Source: Paragordius varius (Eukaryota > Nematomorpha). From it: DNA of 64,000 nt. The position numbers and the translations under genes were made by a program. Below the pieces are notes generated by a model. That model saw only the letters and a list, made by a program, of their open reading frames with translations, had not been told where the DNA came from and ran no database searches. Positions 38,785-53,900 of the stretch are shown in pieces. Position 1 is the first letter of the stretch. Every line of letters begins with the position of its first letter. The DNA is taken from the NCBI GenBank assembly GCA_964247055.1, contig OZ176056.1, positions 8,928,001-8,992,000 of the forward strand, given 5' to 3'.

Positions 38785-39450
38785 CAAACCTGTCGCTCTG
38801 ATTTGGATTATCTCACCTAATATAACCATTTAATTTAAGGTTAAAAATATTCCTAAATCGGCGATTAAGAGAAGTTTTTATAAAGGATATTTTTTGCCAA
38901 TTAAGCATGTAAATCGTAATAAACTCGATGGAAAATATCAGTTTTTACGTGATCAATGAATTTTTTTCAAATTTCTTAAAATTATTCCTTTAGCAATTGC
39001 GAACTTTATAAAATAAAAAAATACTAAAAATTATATATACATAATTTACGGTAATCTAATGGTACTTTTAGTTCTCAGGATCACTAATCATTTAAAACGC
39101 CGAAAACCTGCAATTTTGGGTGTCTCTGAGTAAAATAAATTTAAATCAAAGAATCGATGTTGTATGATACTTTGATTGTACTAGCCCATGTTCATTTTTT
39201 TCTTAATATTATTTATTTACTAAAAAATGTTGTTTTTTTGTGGCACAAATTTAATATGATAACATGAATACACAAAATTTTAACTAAAATTAACTATTTA
39301 AAAATGAAATAACAATCCTTATAATAACTAAAGAATTAATTTACATAAAGCTTAAAAACAGTATCACCACTTAAAAATAAATCAATATTATATAGGTAGA
39401 GAGAATTGTGATAATTATTATAAAATATTATATCAATTCAATTAGGTTTA
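38785..39450. mobile_element. dispersed repeat, second copy of the 8.6-9.31 kb element
   Basis: The reverse complement matches the left-arm copy: TTGCGTACAAACCTGTCGCTC, then AATATAACCATTTAATTTAAGG, GGTTTTCGGCG..., GTGTCTCTGAGTAAAATAAAT, and on to TGATAACATGAATAC. There is no coding frame. It lies in the single-copy middle, outside the high-identity arms. Confidence 0.5.
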
Positions 39451-39479
39451 ATCAAAAAAAGTTAGTTTAATAATTTGAT

Positions 39480-40770
39480 GAAAATGTAAACATATGATTA
39501 TTTAACCAGATAAATATTTAAATAATTATCAAACTACTTAGGCGCCATTTTACAACACATTTGCAAAATATCGAGTTTTTTGGATTTTAAGCCTAAAATT
39601 TATTTTTATTCTTTTAAAATCGCATTTAACATTAAAAAGAAATGGTATATTTTGCATTATTTTATATTTTATGCACACGTGATGTTGGATAATATTTTAC
39701 CTATGGGTTTTACCTCTAAATATCAAGTATTTTTGAATCAATTTTTAATTAAGTTCATTTATTGTGTTATAAGTGCAAACTTTTACCATGTTTCAATTGA
39801 TTCCATATTTTTTAAAATATCTAATTTTAAACATGTCCGGGGTAACTAACAACCCAATATGCAAAGGACTGAAATGAATGTGTTGTATCCAAGTGTTAAA
39901 ATGAACGCAATTGCTGAGATTACGCGATAAAATTTTGATATCTAAAAATATTTAAAACAATGCTCTCATTTCTTGAAAATGTAATTTGTAGCAAAGTCTT
40001 GTTGAAGCCTACTTCATACAATTTTAAAAGATAAAAACGATATTACTCTTTAAAATATTATAAATTATTCTAAAATTTGATTTGAACTTTGCTATCACTA
40101 GGTCTACATAGGTAAATTTTATAAAAAAAACGCAATATCAGATTTAATATAAATTTGAAGATGAACTAATTTTAATCAAATTTCTCAGATGATGTATTCA
40201 TCATCATTAATTATAAGGGTTATTGTCATATATTTATTCGGAATCATACCGTTTCCAGCATGCATCCAAATATATGTGCGGTTGACAAAATTTTTCTACA
40301 AATTAAATTTTTTAAAAAAAGTATGCATTTGGAAAAAATATTTTTGGTTGATATCAAAATTTAGCATATATTTTAATTTTTATTGTGCAACTACGGCATT
40401 ATTACAATTATTTTAGAACTTCCCCATTAGAAGAGCCTAAATTAGGGACTTTTGTAGCCCAAATATAATTATTAAAATTTTTTAATTATTGTTTTGCTTT
40501 TTATATGTAGTATATATATTTTAGTGATTTTTGGAATGAAGCATTTAGCTTTCACCAAAATTTTTCTACAAAATGTGCGAAAATTTTGCCATTTCTGATA
40601 TGAAGTTAATACAAAAGCTTTATTAACTTTCTTATATAAAACGTAAGGGCCTAAAAAGGCACATCATACATTTCCATATCGAAATTAATATATTTCTTAA
40701 CGATATTTTTTAGACCTCCAGATTTCAGACGCAATACAAATTTATTATATATTATTTATACAAAATATTA
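39480..40770. mobile_element. diverged relative of the 24.5-26.4 kb inverted-repeat element
   Basis: One inverted-repeat end is clear at 40530-40765 (TTTTTGGAATGAAGCATTTA, TTTCTACAAAATGTGCGAAA, GACCTCCAGATTTCAGACGC). The interior matches 24.8-26.0 kb in reverse at lower identity (e.g. GTAATCTCAGCAATTGCGTT against CAATCTCAGCATTGCGTTTA). The frames at 39580 and 40189 are low-complexity and not supportable as genes. Confidence 0.45.
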
Positions 40771-41997
40771 TAAAAGAATTTGAGAGAGTACCCGCTGTTA
40801 AAATTATTCCAAATAATCGTAAAAAATGGTTCATATTGCGGTAAAAAATAGATTGGCCTATTTTTATTTGCTTAAATTTTATTTTCTGTTCATATTATAC
40901 ATGGAATCGGGTTTCGGACAGAAGAACTTGCTTATGAATGCAGCCATAAACTCAAACTCTACCGCAGGCTAATAGCCATTTCCCACAGGGCGCCCGCAAA
41001 AGAGTAATACAAAATAACCTTATGTTATTTTAGTTAGAGTTTGATCATGTTTTGAAAGTTATTCGATTTTTGTTTCTTTTAAGTGTCAGTTTAATCTATT
41101 TTTTGGACAAAATTGTTTTTAATAAGGTTATAAATAATTAAGTAATGTGTTATACCAACTAAAAAATCTAAAAAATATTCAAAGTATATTGCGTCAGGGT
41201 GTAAAATATCTGGTTATTTTAGATTAGGCTATTTTTCATCAATTGATGTTTATAGAAAATAAACTTTAATCCATTTAAAATTTCCTTTCAAGGATAAATA
41301 TATAAGGGCTTTTAAAATTTTAATCCATGTACTAAAAAAATGTCACACAAAATTAAATAAACTAAAAATTTAATTTTATAAATATAAACTTTTCAGATTA
41401 TTAACTTTATATCAACGCATACTTTACAATGCTCAAAATGGGCAAACTCCATAATAAACGGCTTTTATTGAATGTCAAAAAATATTTAAGCAAGTTTTTA
41501 TAACTTAATTATCTTGTTTTCACTCAATTAAACATAACATTTAGCGATTGCGTAGATATTATTTAAGATGGTAACGAATAATATACGTTTCAGCTTTGTA
41601 TGGCGTATTTTATTATTATTACGAATTTAATATATATGTTATAGAGCTGTAAAATTACAATTTTTTTTTTATACTACCTATTATCAACAATATTAACATG
41701 ATAATATATTGCATATAATTTCGCCCGGAAATAAATTGATGAACAATTTAACAATAACAAATCTAAAAACATTTACTTTAATATTGATTGCTGACCTAAG
41801 TTTCGCCTTATTTCTAATGTACATTCTTTGATTTACGCATGTATAATAGATAGTGTAATAAAAACTACACGTCTGAGCTACCTGATAAATAGGGTATTGA
41901 TATTTAACATATATATATATATTATATAAAGGGTAGTAAAAATAATATTAATAATAACAATTTTTTTATTTCCTATTTTTTAAAATCAGAAATAACC

Positions 41998-44900
41998 ATG
42001 TTAAATTTATATAACTTAAGCCCTTTACTTTGGGTCGTAATATATGTATCTCATGTAATGTCTAATGATATATTGGCACAGAAAGGCGCAATAGTTGAAA
42101 ATTATCCTATGGAATTCAATTATTATTCTATTAATAATACGACTGAGTTATCTAATCAAAAGTATCTCCAATTATTTTTAAATGTTTCCGCTATCGAAGC
42201 ATGGGAAAAAATTTGTTTCACACCTTTAATGCTAATCCAAAGTGATTCAAAATCGAAATGTCAGGTATAAAAGAAAATTTCTTTTGGCTAAAATAAATTT
42301 TTGATTTGATTTATAAAAAAAATTATTTTTTTTTGGCATTACAGAACAATAGTGGCCACATCAATGATTCCCAATTCCAAATTGCAGGGGATAACATTTA
42401 TCATTTTCAAATCTATACTGATTCTGACCGTTACATATCCAAAATTATAAGTAATTTATTTAACATTTTTTGAATCTTATAATTGTCATAAATATTTTTA
42501 CTACATTTCTTAATACTTTTATTTATAGATACCGCAAGAAGTAGCAAGCCTTTTAAAAACCATACTCCGATCTCCCAAATAGCCTTTTTCCGAAATGACA
42601 ACACAACGATAGTTACTTTGTCTGAAGCTTTTCATGAACAGAAATCACAACTATTAATTTACGTTGAAGATAAAACTAACTCACTCAATGCCATATACTA
42701 CTTTGTAAGTTTTTTGTTTTTAAATACACAAATATTCGCAGAAAGTATGATACTGTCTCGTATTTAACAGTCTTACTTAAAAAAATTAAGACTTTATATA
42801 TCTAGAAATACATAATTTTTGATGTGAAAATAAGTTTATATATCCAAGAAGTAAAATTTTATTTTTCAAAAATTTTTTTTGTAAAATACAGTAAAAACTG
42901 AAATTATACGGACAAAACGTAAAAATATAAAGACAAATTTTTTTTTCTAAAACACTACCATAGTTTTCAAATCATGATTTATTTCTAAATAGCATATTGT
43001 TTTAATTGACCAAGTGTGAAATAGAGATATAAATGATTAACACAATCATTTCCATATATTACAATTGTAACTAAATAGCTTATATTAGAAAAATTACGGT
43101 TTAAAAAATATGGCTGTCTTGTAGAAATATCTGTCTTCGTATTATTACGTTTTGTCCTTATAATTTAAATTTTTACTGTAATTATTTTGATAAAATATTT
43201 AGAGTTGTTAAAGAACACATTCTTGACAGCAAACATTTTTTTAATATATTGTTATGTTATAAAAATTAAGCTCACAAGCATTTAATGTTGTTAATTTAAA
43301 TTTTATAAATTTTTCAGGAAAAATTTAGTGTTTATCTGCACACAATCCCAAACGCAACCTATAAAGTAGAATTGTGGAATTACAAAACATCTACATTATT
43401 GGAAAGACAAACCTATAGTAAGTTATAGGCCCTCCATAAAAATATTTTCTTTAAATAAATGCTTTATTAGGGGAAACTATTAAAATGTATACTAAAAATT
43501 TAGCATAAAACGGAAAATAAAACTTTTTAAACCTTAAATTTCCTTATTAACTATTTAATTAAAATTGGATAATATATACCATTTAAAGTTCAAATTCACT
43601 CTTGAACAATTCAAATTCACCCTCGAGCAATTCAAATATACCTTTAAACAATTCAAGTTCACCCTTGAATAATTCAAATTCACCCTAAAAATAAATTATA
43701 TGTTCTCTAAAAAAAATACTATATTTTAATATTGAAATGTTTGTTTAAAATTAATATATACTGAAAAAATAAACTACGTTATAAGAATATATTTTATATC
43801 AATGATGAGTTATATTAGCTGCCCAAAAACACATAATTTATTGTTAGGGTGAATTTAATTGTTTAAGGGTGAATTTGAATTTAAGGGTAAATTTGAATTG
43901 TTTAAAGGTGAATTATTGTTCCAGGGTAATTATGAATGGTATATAATTGATTGTAAAACTTACACCCACATACATCTCATATTTTGCCATTTTATACAAT
44001 AAATTTTATCGAAATTTATGAGTTAAATAGTAGTATAATTTTTTTATTTGTTAAAATCTTCATGTTTGGCACATGATAGAAAATTAAAGATGGTAAAAAA
44101 ACATGATTTTTTAAGGGAGAAGTTAGAAAAAAAGCGCACCTGATCAGATAATTAATTTTTGAATATTTTTTTAACCTAGAGACATGATCTAAATTTATGG
44201 CACAATTTATGCACAAAACTATTTATCAATTGAATACATATCGTATTTGTGTTAAAACGTTATTTTTGAATTTTATTGAACACTCTGTTACTATTTGGGT
44301 AGTTTTAGCTCCAAAAGCGATTGATATTTAAAAGCATTTAAATTAAGCAGAAATATGCTTTCTTTAGTCTTTGAGGCGCATTATGCAAAAATTTTTTTAA
44401 AAATTGTAAAAAATCATCAGCATAAACTTTTTTGTGACCATTTTTTATTTATTAAATTTTTAAATCAATAATGGAACAGGTAAATGAATAGATTAAGGTT
44501 AAAAAAACACTTTAATCAGAATTTGATATATTTTGAATAAATATCAGCTGATCGTCTCAATCGTGTTTTAGTGCTGTCCCGATTACTGTAAAAGTCAAAA
44601 CTGTATAATTTATTTTATATCCACTACATACGAACAATCTTTGATAATAAGTTAACTAAAGTAACTTTCTAAACTGTATTTTATTTACAAAATTGAGCTC
44701 TGGGATATAAAACCAACCCAAAAGGTAAAATAGGACAAAAAGGTGAAACGGTAATGATGTGCTAAATTTTTTAACATGAATATAAAATGAATTTTATAAT
44801 AAGTTATAGGATATTTTCAAAATATATCAAATCGCAGGGATTCGAGATACTTTGTAATAGTGAAGTTTCGATAGAGACAAATATTTGGTAGAATGTTTTA

Positions 44901-47900
44901 ATTTTGTTAATCTTTGTATTTTTTGATTTTAACAAATAACTCAAGTTGGAAAGTCTATATTGTAGCTGTAAGATATTTTTCAACATTGTTTGGAGTTTTT
45001 TTTTCATCTGGGCTTTTTTTGTTTTTTTGTGAGGGGTTCATGTAATTATACTAAATACAATTTAGGCTACATAATAATTTAATAGAATTGAGGATTATAA
45101 ATATATGGTATTCTGTAAATATTTTATAATTTATATATTATGTGTCACTAGAACCAACTAATGTGATATTTGAAATGGAAATGTACTACAATGAAGGCTC
45201 CCTTACCTATGAAGTATATTGAACAATGTTATAAATTAAAAATTCCAAAAAATCTTATAAGAAACGCTTGTAAAATCTATTGGATAAATAAACCATAAAT
45301 TTTTAAACTCCTAGATTATTTATAAAAAAAAATCCACATATTAATCAATATTTTTAAACATTAATTGTCATGTCCGATTTAAAAATTTATTATTATTATT
45401 AGATTTTGGGTAAAATAAGACCAGCTTTTTATTTCAATTAGTTTTACATAAATACTAAATTTCAGCAATAACAATATTTTAGAATGCAACGCTATTCCCC
45501 AATTAGTATATGCAATCATTTTTAATATATATTAAAAAAATAATTACTCCCCTTAAAATTACCATCAGTTTTTAGCAATTAACTTCACTTTTTTGAAGTT
45601 TAAATAATTATATTATAATAATATATTTAGAGACCACAACATACAGCAATTAACTCAAGCTTTTACATTCTGGAAAGAGATTCCCACAAACAACATCGTG
45701 TGGATAATGTATAATTTAAATATATTTTTAACATATAAAATCTTTTTATGATAGCTTTGATCACAAAATATTACTTAAATTAAACATTTATATTCAAACA
45801 AATCATTTTAAATAAAAATTATTTTTTATGTTATATAAGTCAGTCCAGAATGATCTCTAATAGATATTTATTTTATTAAATTACTAAAACTATTACCGTG
45901 ATTTGTAAGGAATGGGAACAAATTTGTCTGGTTAAAGGTAAAATTTCATTGGGATATCCAATTAAATATTTATTAAAAAGGGATTATCTAATTTTTTGTT
46001 AACCATATTCCTTAACTGGATTGGTTCTCTGCATTAATCAAAAAATAAAAAAATTCTTATATATTCTTTTTTTATAAATAATAATGTTTTTAAAAATAAA
46101 ATAATTTTGTGTTTGTAGGGACCTATTACGCGCCCGCTAAAGGATGTAGACATAACTATAGTTGAACACAAGGAAAACAGCCTTATATATAACCTTCGAT
46201 TTTATGAGGGTATACTTAAATTTTATCTAAAAACTATGGTTAAGTAAAAAAAAGATATTCAGTTTTTAACTTTTATTTTTAATTATGTATTTGGTTTACT
46301 AAAATGTGTCTGATATTAGACTAGGGGTGCCTAACACAAATGAAAGGTTGAATTTTTAGATAATATAAACATTAAGAACCGATATATTGGTGTATGACCA
46401 ATTTAATAAATATTCACTGGTTTAAAATTGTAATTTAAGCCTTTATCGAATAGATATGGGTAAATTAGTAAATTAATTTTTTTCAACCAAGATTTTGCAA
46501 ATAAAATACTTTTGCGGTGGAAATTTTATTTGTAATTTTTTAAAATTTACGCGAACAGAATAATTACATGACTTGTTTTTTTCTAAATATGAGTTTTATT
46601 ATTAATAATAGTTAGGGGTGAAATATCAGTTTTGTATTTGAGTGATAACCCTACAACCAGGATTCTAAAAACGATCCACCAATCTTTAACAAATTACAAA
46701 TGGACTATTTCATGGAAAGATACCAGAAATGAAACAACTAATAAAGTCACTTATAATGTAAGTTTATAAATACCTTTTTTTACAAACTAACAAATTTTAG
46801 TAAATCGTAATAATAAAATTATACCAAAACTAAAAGACATGTTTTATATGTAAATACAACCATTCTTTTTGAACCTGGTTAAAATTAAGCAATCTACAAC
46901 TTATTATACCACCCGAAGAGATGAGTTATATATTGAAAAATCAAAACTTTTATATTTTTACTGGTTGTCTTTTCAAAAAACATGTGTTTTAGTTTTTAAC
47001 TTAAGCCTACATAATTCTAATTTTTACTGTATGTTTTTAAGACAACGGCGGATCATATTGAAGTACAATTTCGAGCAAATACTGTTTACACAATCACTGT
47101 AGAATCAGAAGATTTCGAAAGCGAAAGGACTTATAGTATTTACACCGCTTTCTATAAAATTGAAAAAAAATTCAAACTTTTTTATCTATAATTTTAGGTC
47201 ACAATATGCTATTTATGTCAAATACCCATTTGGGCAACCTTATATATCTTTCTTGGGGAATGGATGTTCAAAATTCATTGATATTCCAACACAAAAGTCT
47301 CAATATTTTTGGGAATGATACAAAAAGCATTATGTACAAAGTAAAAATCTCATTAGTAGAGTTAAGATTGTTTAAATGGTTAAAAGGATTAGTATTAATT
47401 TTTTAAAAAATATAACCGGTGGTTTATATTGCGATAAGGGTTGAGGTTTTAACTGGTTATCAATACATTGCCAATATGAACGTGACTATGGGCGCTTATA
47501 AAAATAACCATTTATAAATAACATATGTTTATCATGTGATAATATCAATTTATATATATATGAGTTGTAAATTATAAAATTTTTAAAAATATAATTGTTA
47601 TCTTTTAAAGATGAGGAGATAATATAAGAAATGTGAAATGAACTGAATTTATTAGGTTTTTTAGGGTGTATATATAGCAATTTTGATTGTCCATGATTTG
47701 CATTATATCAATAAAATTTCAAGTAACAAAGGTTATGTATTTACATATAACACAAAAAATATAAAAAATAATACAATTCAAATACGGTGAAAGTTATGAT
47801 ATATAAGCAAGGTATGTATTTCACATTTGCATATAACACAGAAAAATATGATATAAAAATAAAGTATATCTTTCCGATTTGCATAACATCACTTCCCCCT

Positions 47901-50900
47901 TAAGAGAACCCGACCGGCTTCCGCCGAATTCTCTCGGGGTAACGACGCTCGTGCGGATTTTCATTGATATTGTCATTATTGCTATTATGTTATTATTATC
48001 AATAATGTTACCATTAATATTAGTGTTATTGTCGTGATCATTATCATTACTATTGTTTGAGTGACCGGTGTCGTGGGTGTGTCGACGAATCTTAGTTTGA
48101 AAGATAACATTCTATGTTATGTGTGTCGACGTGTTTCATTTGATCTCTGCCTGCCACCCTAGACCATTCCTTTGAAACTGGTCCAGGCGCACTGATATAC
48201 TATGGGCGCTGTAACGAATCTAAACAGTGTCCTTTTGTAACTGACACAAACTCTTATTGTTGAAATCGTCGAGGTGTAGCTTTAACTCGGCCTGGGGAGG
48301 TAGGCGTCTTACCGATCAATCCTATTACAAGTTTGTCCGCGCCAATCTTACTTACCCATCCATCAATTGTTGAATGATGTGGGAGTCCTCCCCAGCCATT
48401 TGTTGATAATGATTTCAAAGTTGCTATAGATTATTAGCCCGTTCGCTTTCAGTGCAATGGCGGTTGAACATTTTTTTTGGCAGTTTGATCTACATTCGCG
48501 AAGTGGTTGGGTTTTCCGCATTTGCAATTGCGGTTCCAGGCGGGACATTTGTTTGGCCCATGAACACTCCCATAACCCTTGCGCGAATGTGTCAGAGGTT
48601 GATTGTTGTGATCGAAAAATTATTACCATTGTTCTAATTGGTATTATCATTAAATTTTTTACTGGACATGCTGGTAATATTGGCAATTGACATTGTCATG
48701 GTTGTGGAACTTTGGACTCTAACTCCCCATCCGAGTTTGGAACCCGGGGGTTCCACTGTTGTGTTAGATTAGTTCGGATTCGCTTGGTTACTAGATATTC
48801 ACTTGAAGTGATGAGGGGAGATAATATAAGAAATGTGAAATGAACTGAATTTATTAGGTTTTTTAGGGTGTATATATAGCAATTTTGATTGTCCATGATT
48901 TGCATTATATCAATAAAATTTCAAGTAACAAAGGTTATGTATTTACATATAACACAAAAAATATAAAAAATAATACAATTCAAATACGGTGAAAGTTATG
49001 ATATATAAGCAAGGTATGTATTTCACATTTGCATATAACACAGAAAAATATGATATAAAAATAAAGTATATCTTTCCGATTTGCATAACAATAATTGATA
49101 ATTATTAATGTTGACACAATTATAATCAACTTTGATTTGGTTAAATATATAATACATTTTTTGATAGCTGATTTGTTTGGTTGGCCTATATTATTTTAAC
49201 ATTTCAGATTTTACGGCGAGAAACCTTAAATATTTAAATAATTACATATATTAATCTTTATTAGTTGTTGCTATTATTACAAAACATCCAAATTGAATAT
49301 AGAGACGAAAATACTATAAGACAAATATCTTTTAAAAGGACAGCCAAAAACTTGAATTTTTTCTTAATAACCTAGATGTTAGCACTTGTAAAGGATATGG
49401 ATGTGTAAATTTACGTCTCTATTGCCTTCTGCGACCAACCCAAAACAATAGATACCAAAAAATTAAGGTTTAATAGCTGTCATTTCTAAGATATTCGTTT
49501 TTGTCTTTATAATTATAATTAGCAATCTATAAGCGAGATCAGTTAACATTGTTTGACCGGCCAACCCAAATTGCGATCATTCTGTTAAATAGGAGTTACA
49601 ATTTAGAAAATATATCGTATAACATAACATTATTATTCAAACATAAAGTGGAACCATTCGTTGGAATTCAAGGCGATTACCATCGAAAAAAATTACATAA
49701 ATTGGTTGAATATGCTTGAAAATGACACATTGCTTGCTTCACAAACAACAGGTTAACTATTTAAAAAAGCTTTGATGTAAACCCGCTAATATTACCTAAA
49801 TAAAAAAAATGAATAATTTACCACTAATATGTATAATTTATTAAACAATATGTGTCAAAAAAGTTATTTCGGCATTCTCGAATAATCGTTTTTTAAAAAT
49901 TATCCAAAAATATTTAATTCATGATAATAACTACATTTTAATTACTTCATTTTTTCACATATTAGAAATATCAATTCTGCTTTTCAGTTAATCACACAAA
50001 ATTGTTGAGATAGTTTAAGGTTATATATACATATATAAAATTTGTCTTATTTATATGTTCCCTAAAATTAAAAAATATTATGTAAATGATATAAATTAAC
50101 GAATTCTTAATATAAAAGGTAAATATAGAATAAAAATTCAGACCCGTTCCTAGAGTGAAATAATTGTAAATTAGGTTATTTTTTATTTAAAATTCAAAAT
50201 TATATTCACTTAATAGAAATGCATAACCATAAAATAGCAACGGAACAGTTGATTTCGGGCTATTTATAGATAAAAACTTAATGCCACGATTAAATTCAAA
50301 TATGGGACAAAATTGTATTAAAATAGATAAAACTGCATATTGCCTTAAATTATTTTAGTGGCTTTATTCGCACAAACTTCTTTGGGCCAGATGATAAATT
50401 TATAATTAAATTTTAATTAATTCAATTGTATTGTACATCATATTTGCTATATTCTTCAATTTAAAAAAAAACTATTGTTGGCTTTGTGCATAAAATTGAT
50501 ATTTTCAAAAATCTTGCTTTATACTCAATGTGCTAATATTTTGATTAAACAAATTTTAAACATTATATATATATTATATGTATGATAGGCGATATTGACT
50601 ATAAAATACCACCAAACTTTACAGTTTTGCCCAATTGCGATGTAAGCATGCATGCTTTGAATATTCCGAACGCGACAATATATTACGCGTTTGGTTATAT
50701 GAATCAAAAAACATTGGAGGTATTAAATACAAATATTTTTTTTAATATTTTGACGTTTTTTTAACACAGTACAACAGTGTTTTGATTTTCCACAAAAGTC
50801 AATTGAATCAAAATTATATTTAAAAAATAAGGTTTGTTTTTGGTATTAAACAGATTTTCACTTTTATGCGCGGTTTTAGTGTGTCATATGTGATAACCGC

Positions 50901-53900
50901 CTAATCATATTTAATTTTTGAGTTTATTAAACTTTAAAAATAATTCTTTTTCACGCAAACATATTACATTAACCAAATAAAGAACAATGCAGGTTTATAC
51001 TGTATCAATTTTATTTTTAGGACATTCATTTCTGAGATATTGCAAAATATATAATAATATGAGCCAAAAAGCAGTAATTTCGAATCAACCATATAGCTTA
51101 CCAAAAATATTCATTTGATATAATGTGGGCTAGTTTTGCAACTTTTCCATATACAGCAAAATATTTTATTACTTACCCGTAAGGCTTTTTAACAATTAAC
51201 AAATTTAAAAATGATATCTCTCAGATCCATTCAAACAAATAACTGATATGCTAATAACTATAATACAAAGGAAAATATAAAACATACTAACATTTAGATT
51301 AAATAAAAAATCATAAAAGACCATAGAATTCGTTTAAAATTGTTAAATTAATTATTGCTTAAATAGATATTTCCCCAAAAAATTTAAAATAAGATTTGTA
51401 TGTAATTTACATAGGACTATATACTTACTACCATATTAAAAACTAAATTCAAAAGACTTTAATTTTAGTTTAATTCCTAAATACAGAATTCCACCTTAAC
51501 CATGAATAAAGAAAGTCTTAATGGGCGCAATGTAGAGTTAAAGTATGATCTTGGTTTTACCCAATTTACCCATGAAATGTATATTATGTCCATTAACTTG
51601 TACGCCATTACAAGTGAATACGTTTTAGAGAATATTGAAACGACGTGGCTTGCTGAAGAACAAAACTATTTTTATGGTAGGAATCCAGAAATAATTTCAC
51701 ATTCAGGGAATTCTAACTATTCTTCTAGTGGGTCAGAATTGTCAGGAGATAAAGACGATTCTGAAATTTCTGGTAAGTTTGAGGTTTTCTAAAATTTGTT
51801 AGTGCTAAAAAATATTTACTATATATATATATTATGATTGATTTCATTGTATGTGTTTAGGCGTTAGTGCGCCCGGATCTGGCATACTATCCCAAACACC
51901 TCGTCGTCTACCCACTATTGTTAAAAAAAGTATGTTTCAAACATTTTTCATAAAATTTTAATACTTTTAGACAAGTGTAAAATTTAGAAAACATGCATAA
52001 AAGCAACATCTTGATTAAAAATGGTTAAAATTTGCCCTTTCAACATTATGGATTTTTAGTTAAATTCTCAAATCTGACCGATTATATATATATTTATATA
52101 TGATGGCCGCGTCGCCACGCTCATAATAATGTTTTTTAAAAACTTATCTTGATTGCAGTTTTATATTGCCGAAAAAAATGTTAATTTTGGTCTTGTTTTC
52201 TTGTTGTGATCTAGAAATTTGATACGATATACCAACTTGTCTAATATGGTTAATATCCAATGATCATAGCGAAAAAATATAGTATTTCTTTGAAGAAACT
52301 ATTTATTAAATAAAATAATTTTTGTTTGATTTTTCGATGTTAGACAAATTAATTTGTCTAAATGGTAAGCAGTATAAGAGTTTGTGAAAGCTTTAACACT
52401 CGCATACCTGGCCAGGCCTGACAGTGATGATGGGATTTGAGCAATACAGTAAAAAAAGATAATTATTTTTTTCATAAGACAACCATATATTTTCAAACCC
52501 TGATATCTTTTATTTATATTTCATACTTTACTGTAAAATCGATTGTCGTTGAAACCCAATTAATAAATATACCATTTACACTTCAAATTCATCCTCGAAC
52601 AATTCAAATTTACCCAAAAAATAAATTATGCGATTTCTAACTAATATAACTTATTACTAATATAAAATATTTCTTTATGGCATAGTTTATTATTTTTTCA
52701 GTATTATTTTAATTTTAAACAAAATTTAAATTTTTCTAAAAATAATTAAAGATATGGGTAATTTTTAATCTTAAAAAACATATAATATATTTGAGGGTGA
52801 ATTTAAATTGTTTGAGAGTGAATTTGAATTGCTCAAAGGTGATTTTGGATTGTTTAAGGGGGAATTCGAATTGTAAATGGTATATAAATGATAAAAATTA
52901 AAGTTGAGAAACTACCAATTAATAATTTTCCGGTATAAGAAACTGAAGTTAGGGCGATTCGTGTAGCATTTTAACATTTTAAACGCAAAAGTCAGATATT
53001 GTTCCTTGTCTAATACCATAAAGCTTTTAATATATAATATTATGAGGTATTTGAACATTAAAAATTTAAATTATACGGAAAAAAGACAAATGTTTTTTGC
53101 AAAAAATAAAACTATACTTTTTAAATCTTTGATTTATCTTATATAAACTATTTAATACCAACAATGTGTTAAAATATAAAGTTTTATTCTCCATTTTGCA
53201 AAACGATGAGTTATATAAAAAAATCCTCAAGGTAAGCTTTTCATTTAAAAAAAATATATAAGATTTTAGTTTTACATTATGTCAGTATATTTACTGTAAA
53301 GGGCGTTTAAAAAACACATTTTTACCATAAAATAACGTTTAAATATTCTAACATTTGTAGACTTAATGGATGGCACACATTTCAATTTGTCTTATAAGGA
53401 TACTTGTGAATTTAAATACAATAATTTCCTTTGGATCGAATACAAAGAAGGACGTGAAAATGGTATAAAATTTAATACAGTAAAAAATAAAATTATTGAG
53501 AAAAAACTGGAACATAGAAAAAGGATATTCTATTAGGACAAACAACTATATTATTAAATTTAAGATTGATTTTTTATGAATGTGTACACTATTGTTTTAA
53601 GCGCGCATTAAAATGCAGTATTCAAAATAAATATAAGCCAATAATACTGCCCCCTTTGTTGTATTTAATATTGGCAGTAATTATAACTTTCTAGCAATGT
53701 ATACTTACTCATGCTGTATATAATTTGGTAAAACAATCATACATACAACAGTTGTTATTATGTTTTAAATTAAAAAATTTATTAACAGCAATGAATTTTA
53801 TATTTTGTAAACACTCCATTACTTTTTGGGGTAGTTTTATATCCTAGAGCGATTTAAATTTGAGTATCTTAAAAAATATTTAAAAGCCGAATTTAAAGTA

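Noticed and set aside
39580-40416. Frames of 89 and 75 codons in the inner right border
   Set aside because: Their composition is Phe/Lys/Ile-rich as expected for A+T-rich repeats. They lie inside a dispersed element and are not conserved in its relative.
48363-48690. Host genes from the overlapping 61-107 codon frames
   Set aside because: They lie wholly inside the LTR element, overlap antisense to each other, and are missing from the left arm.
48714-48755. A tRNA-Gln gene
   Set aside because: Only a 3' half is present, directly beside an LTR in the antisense sense expected for a primer site. There is no D arm or 5' acceptor strand.
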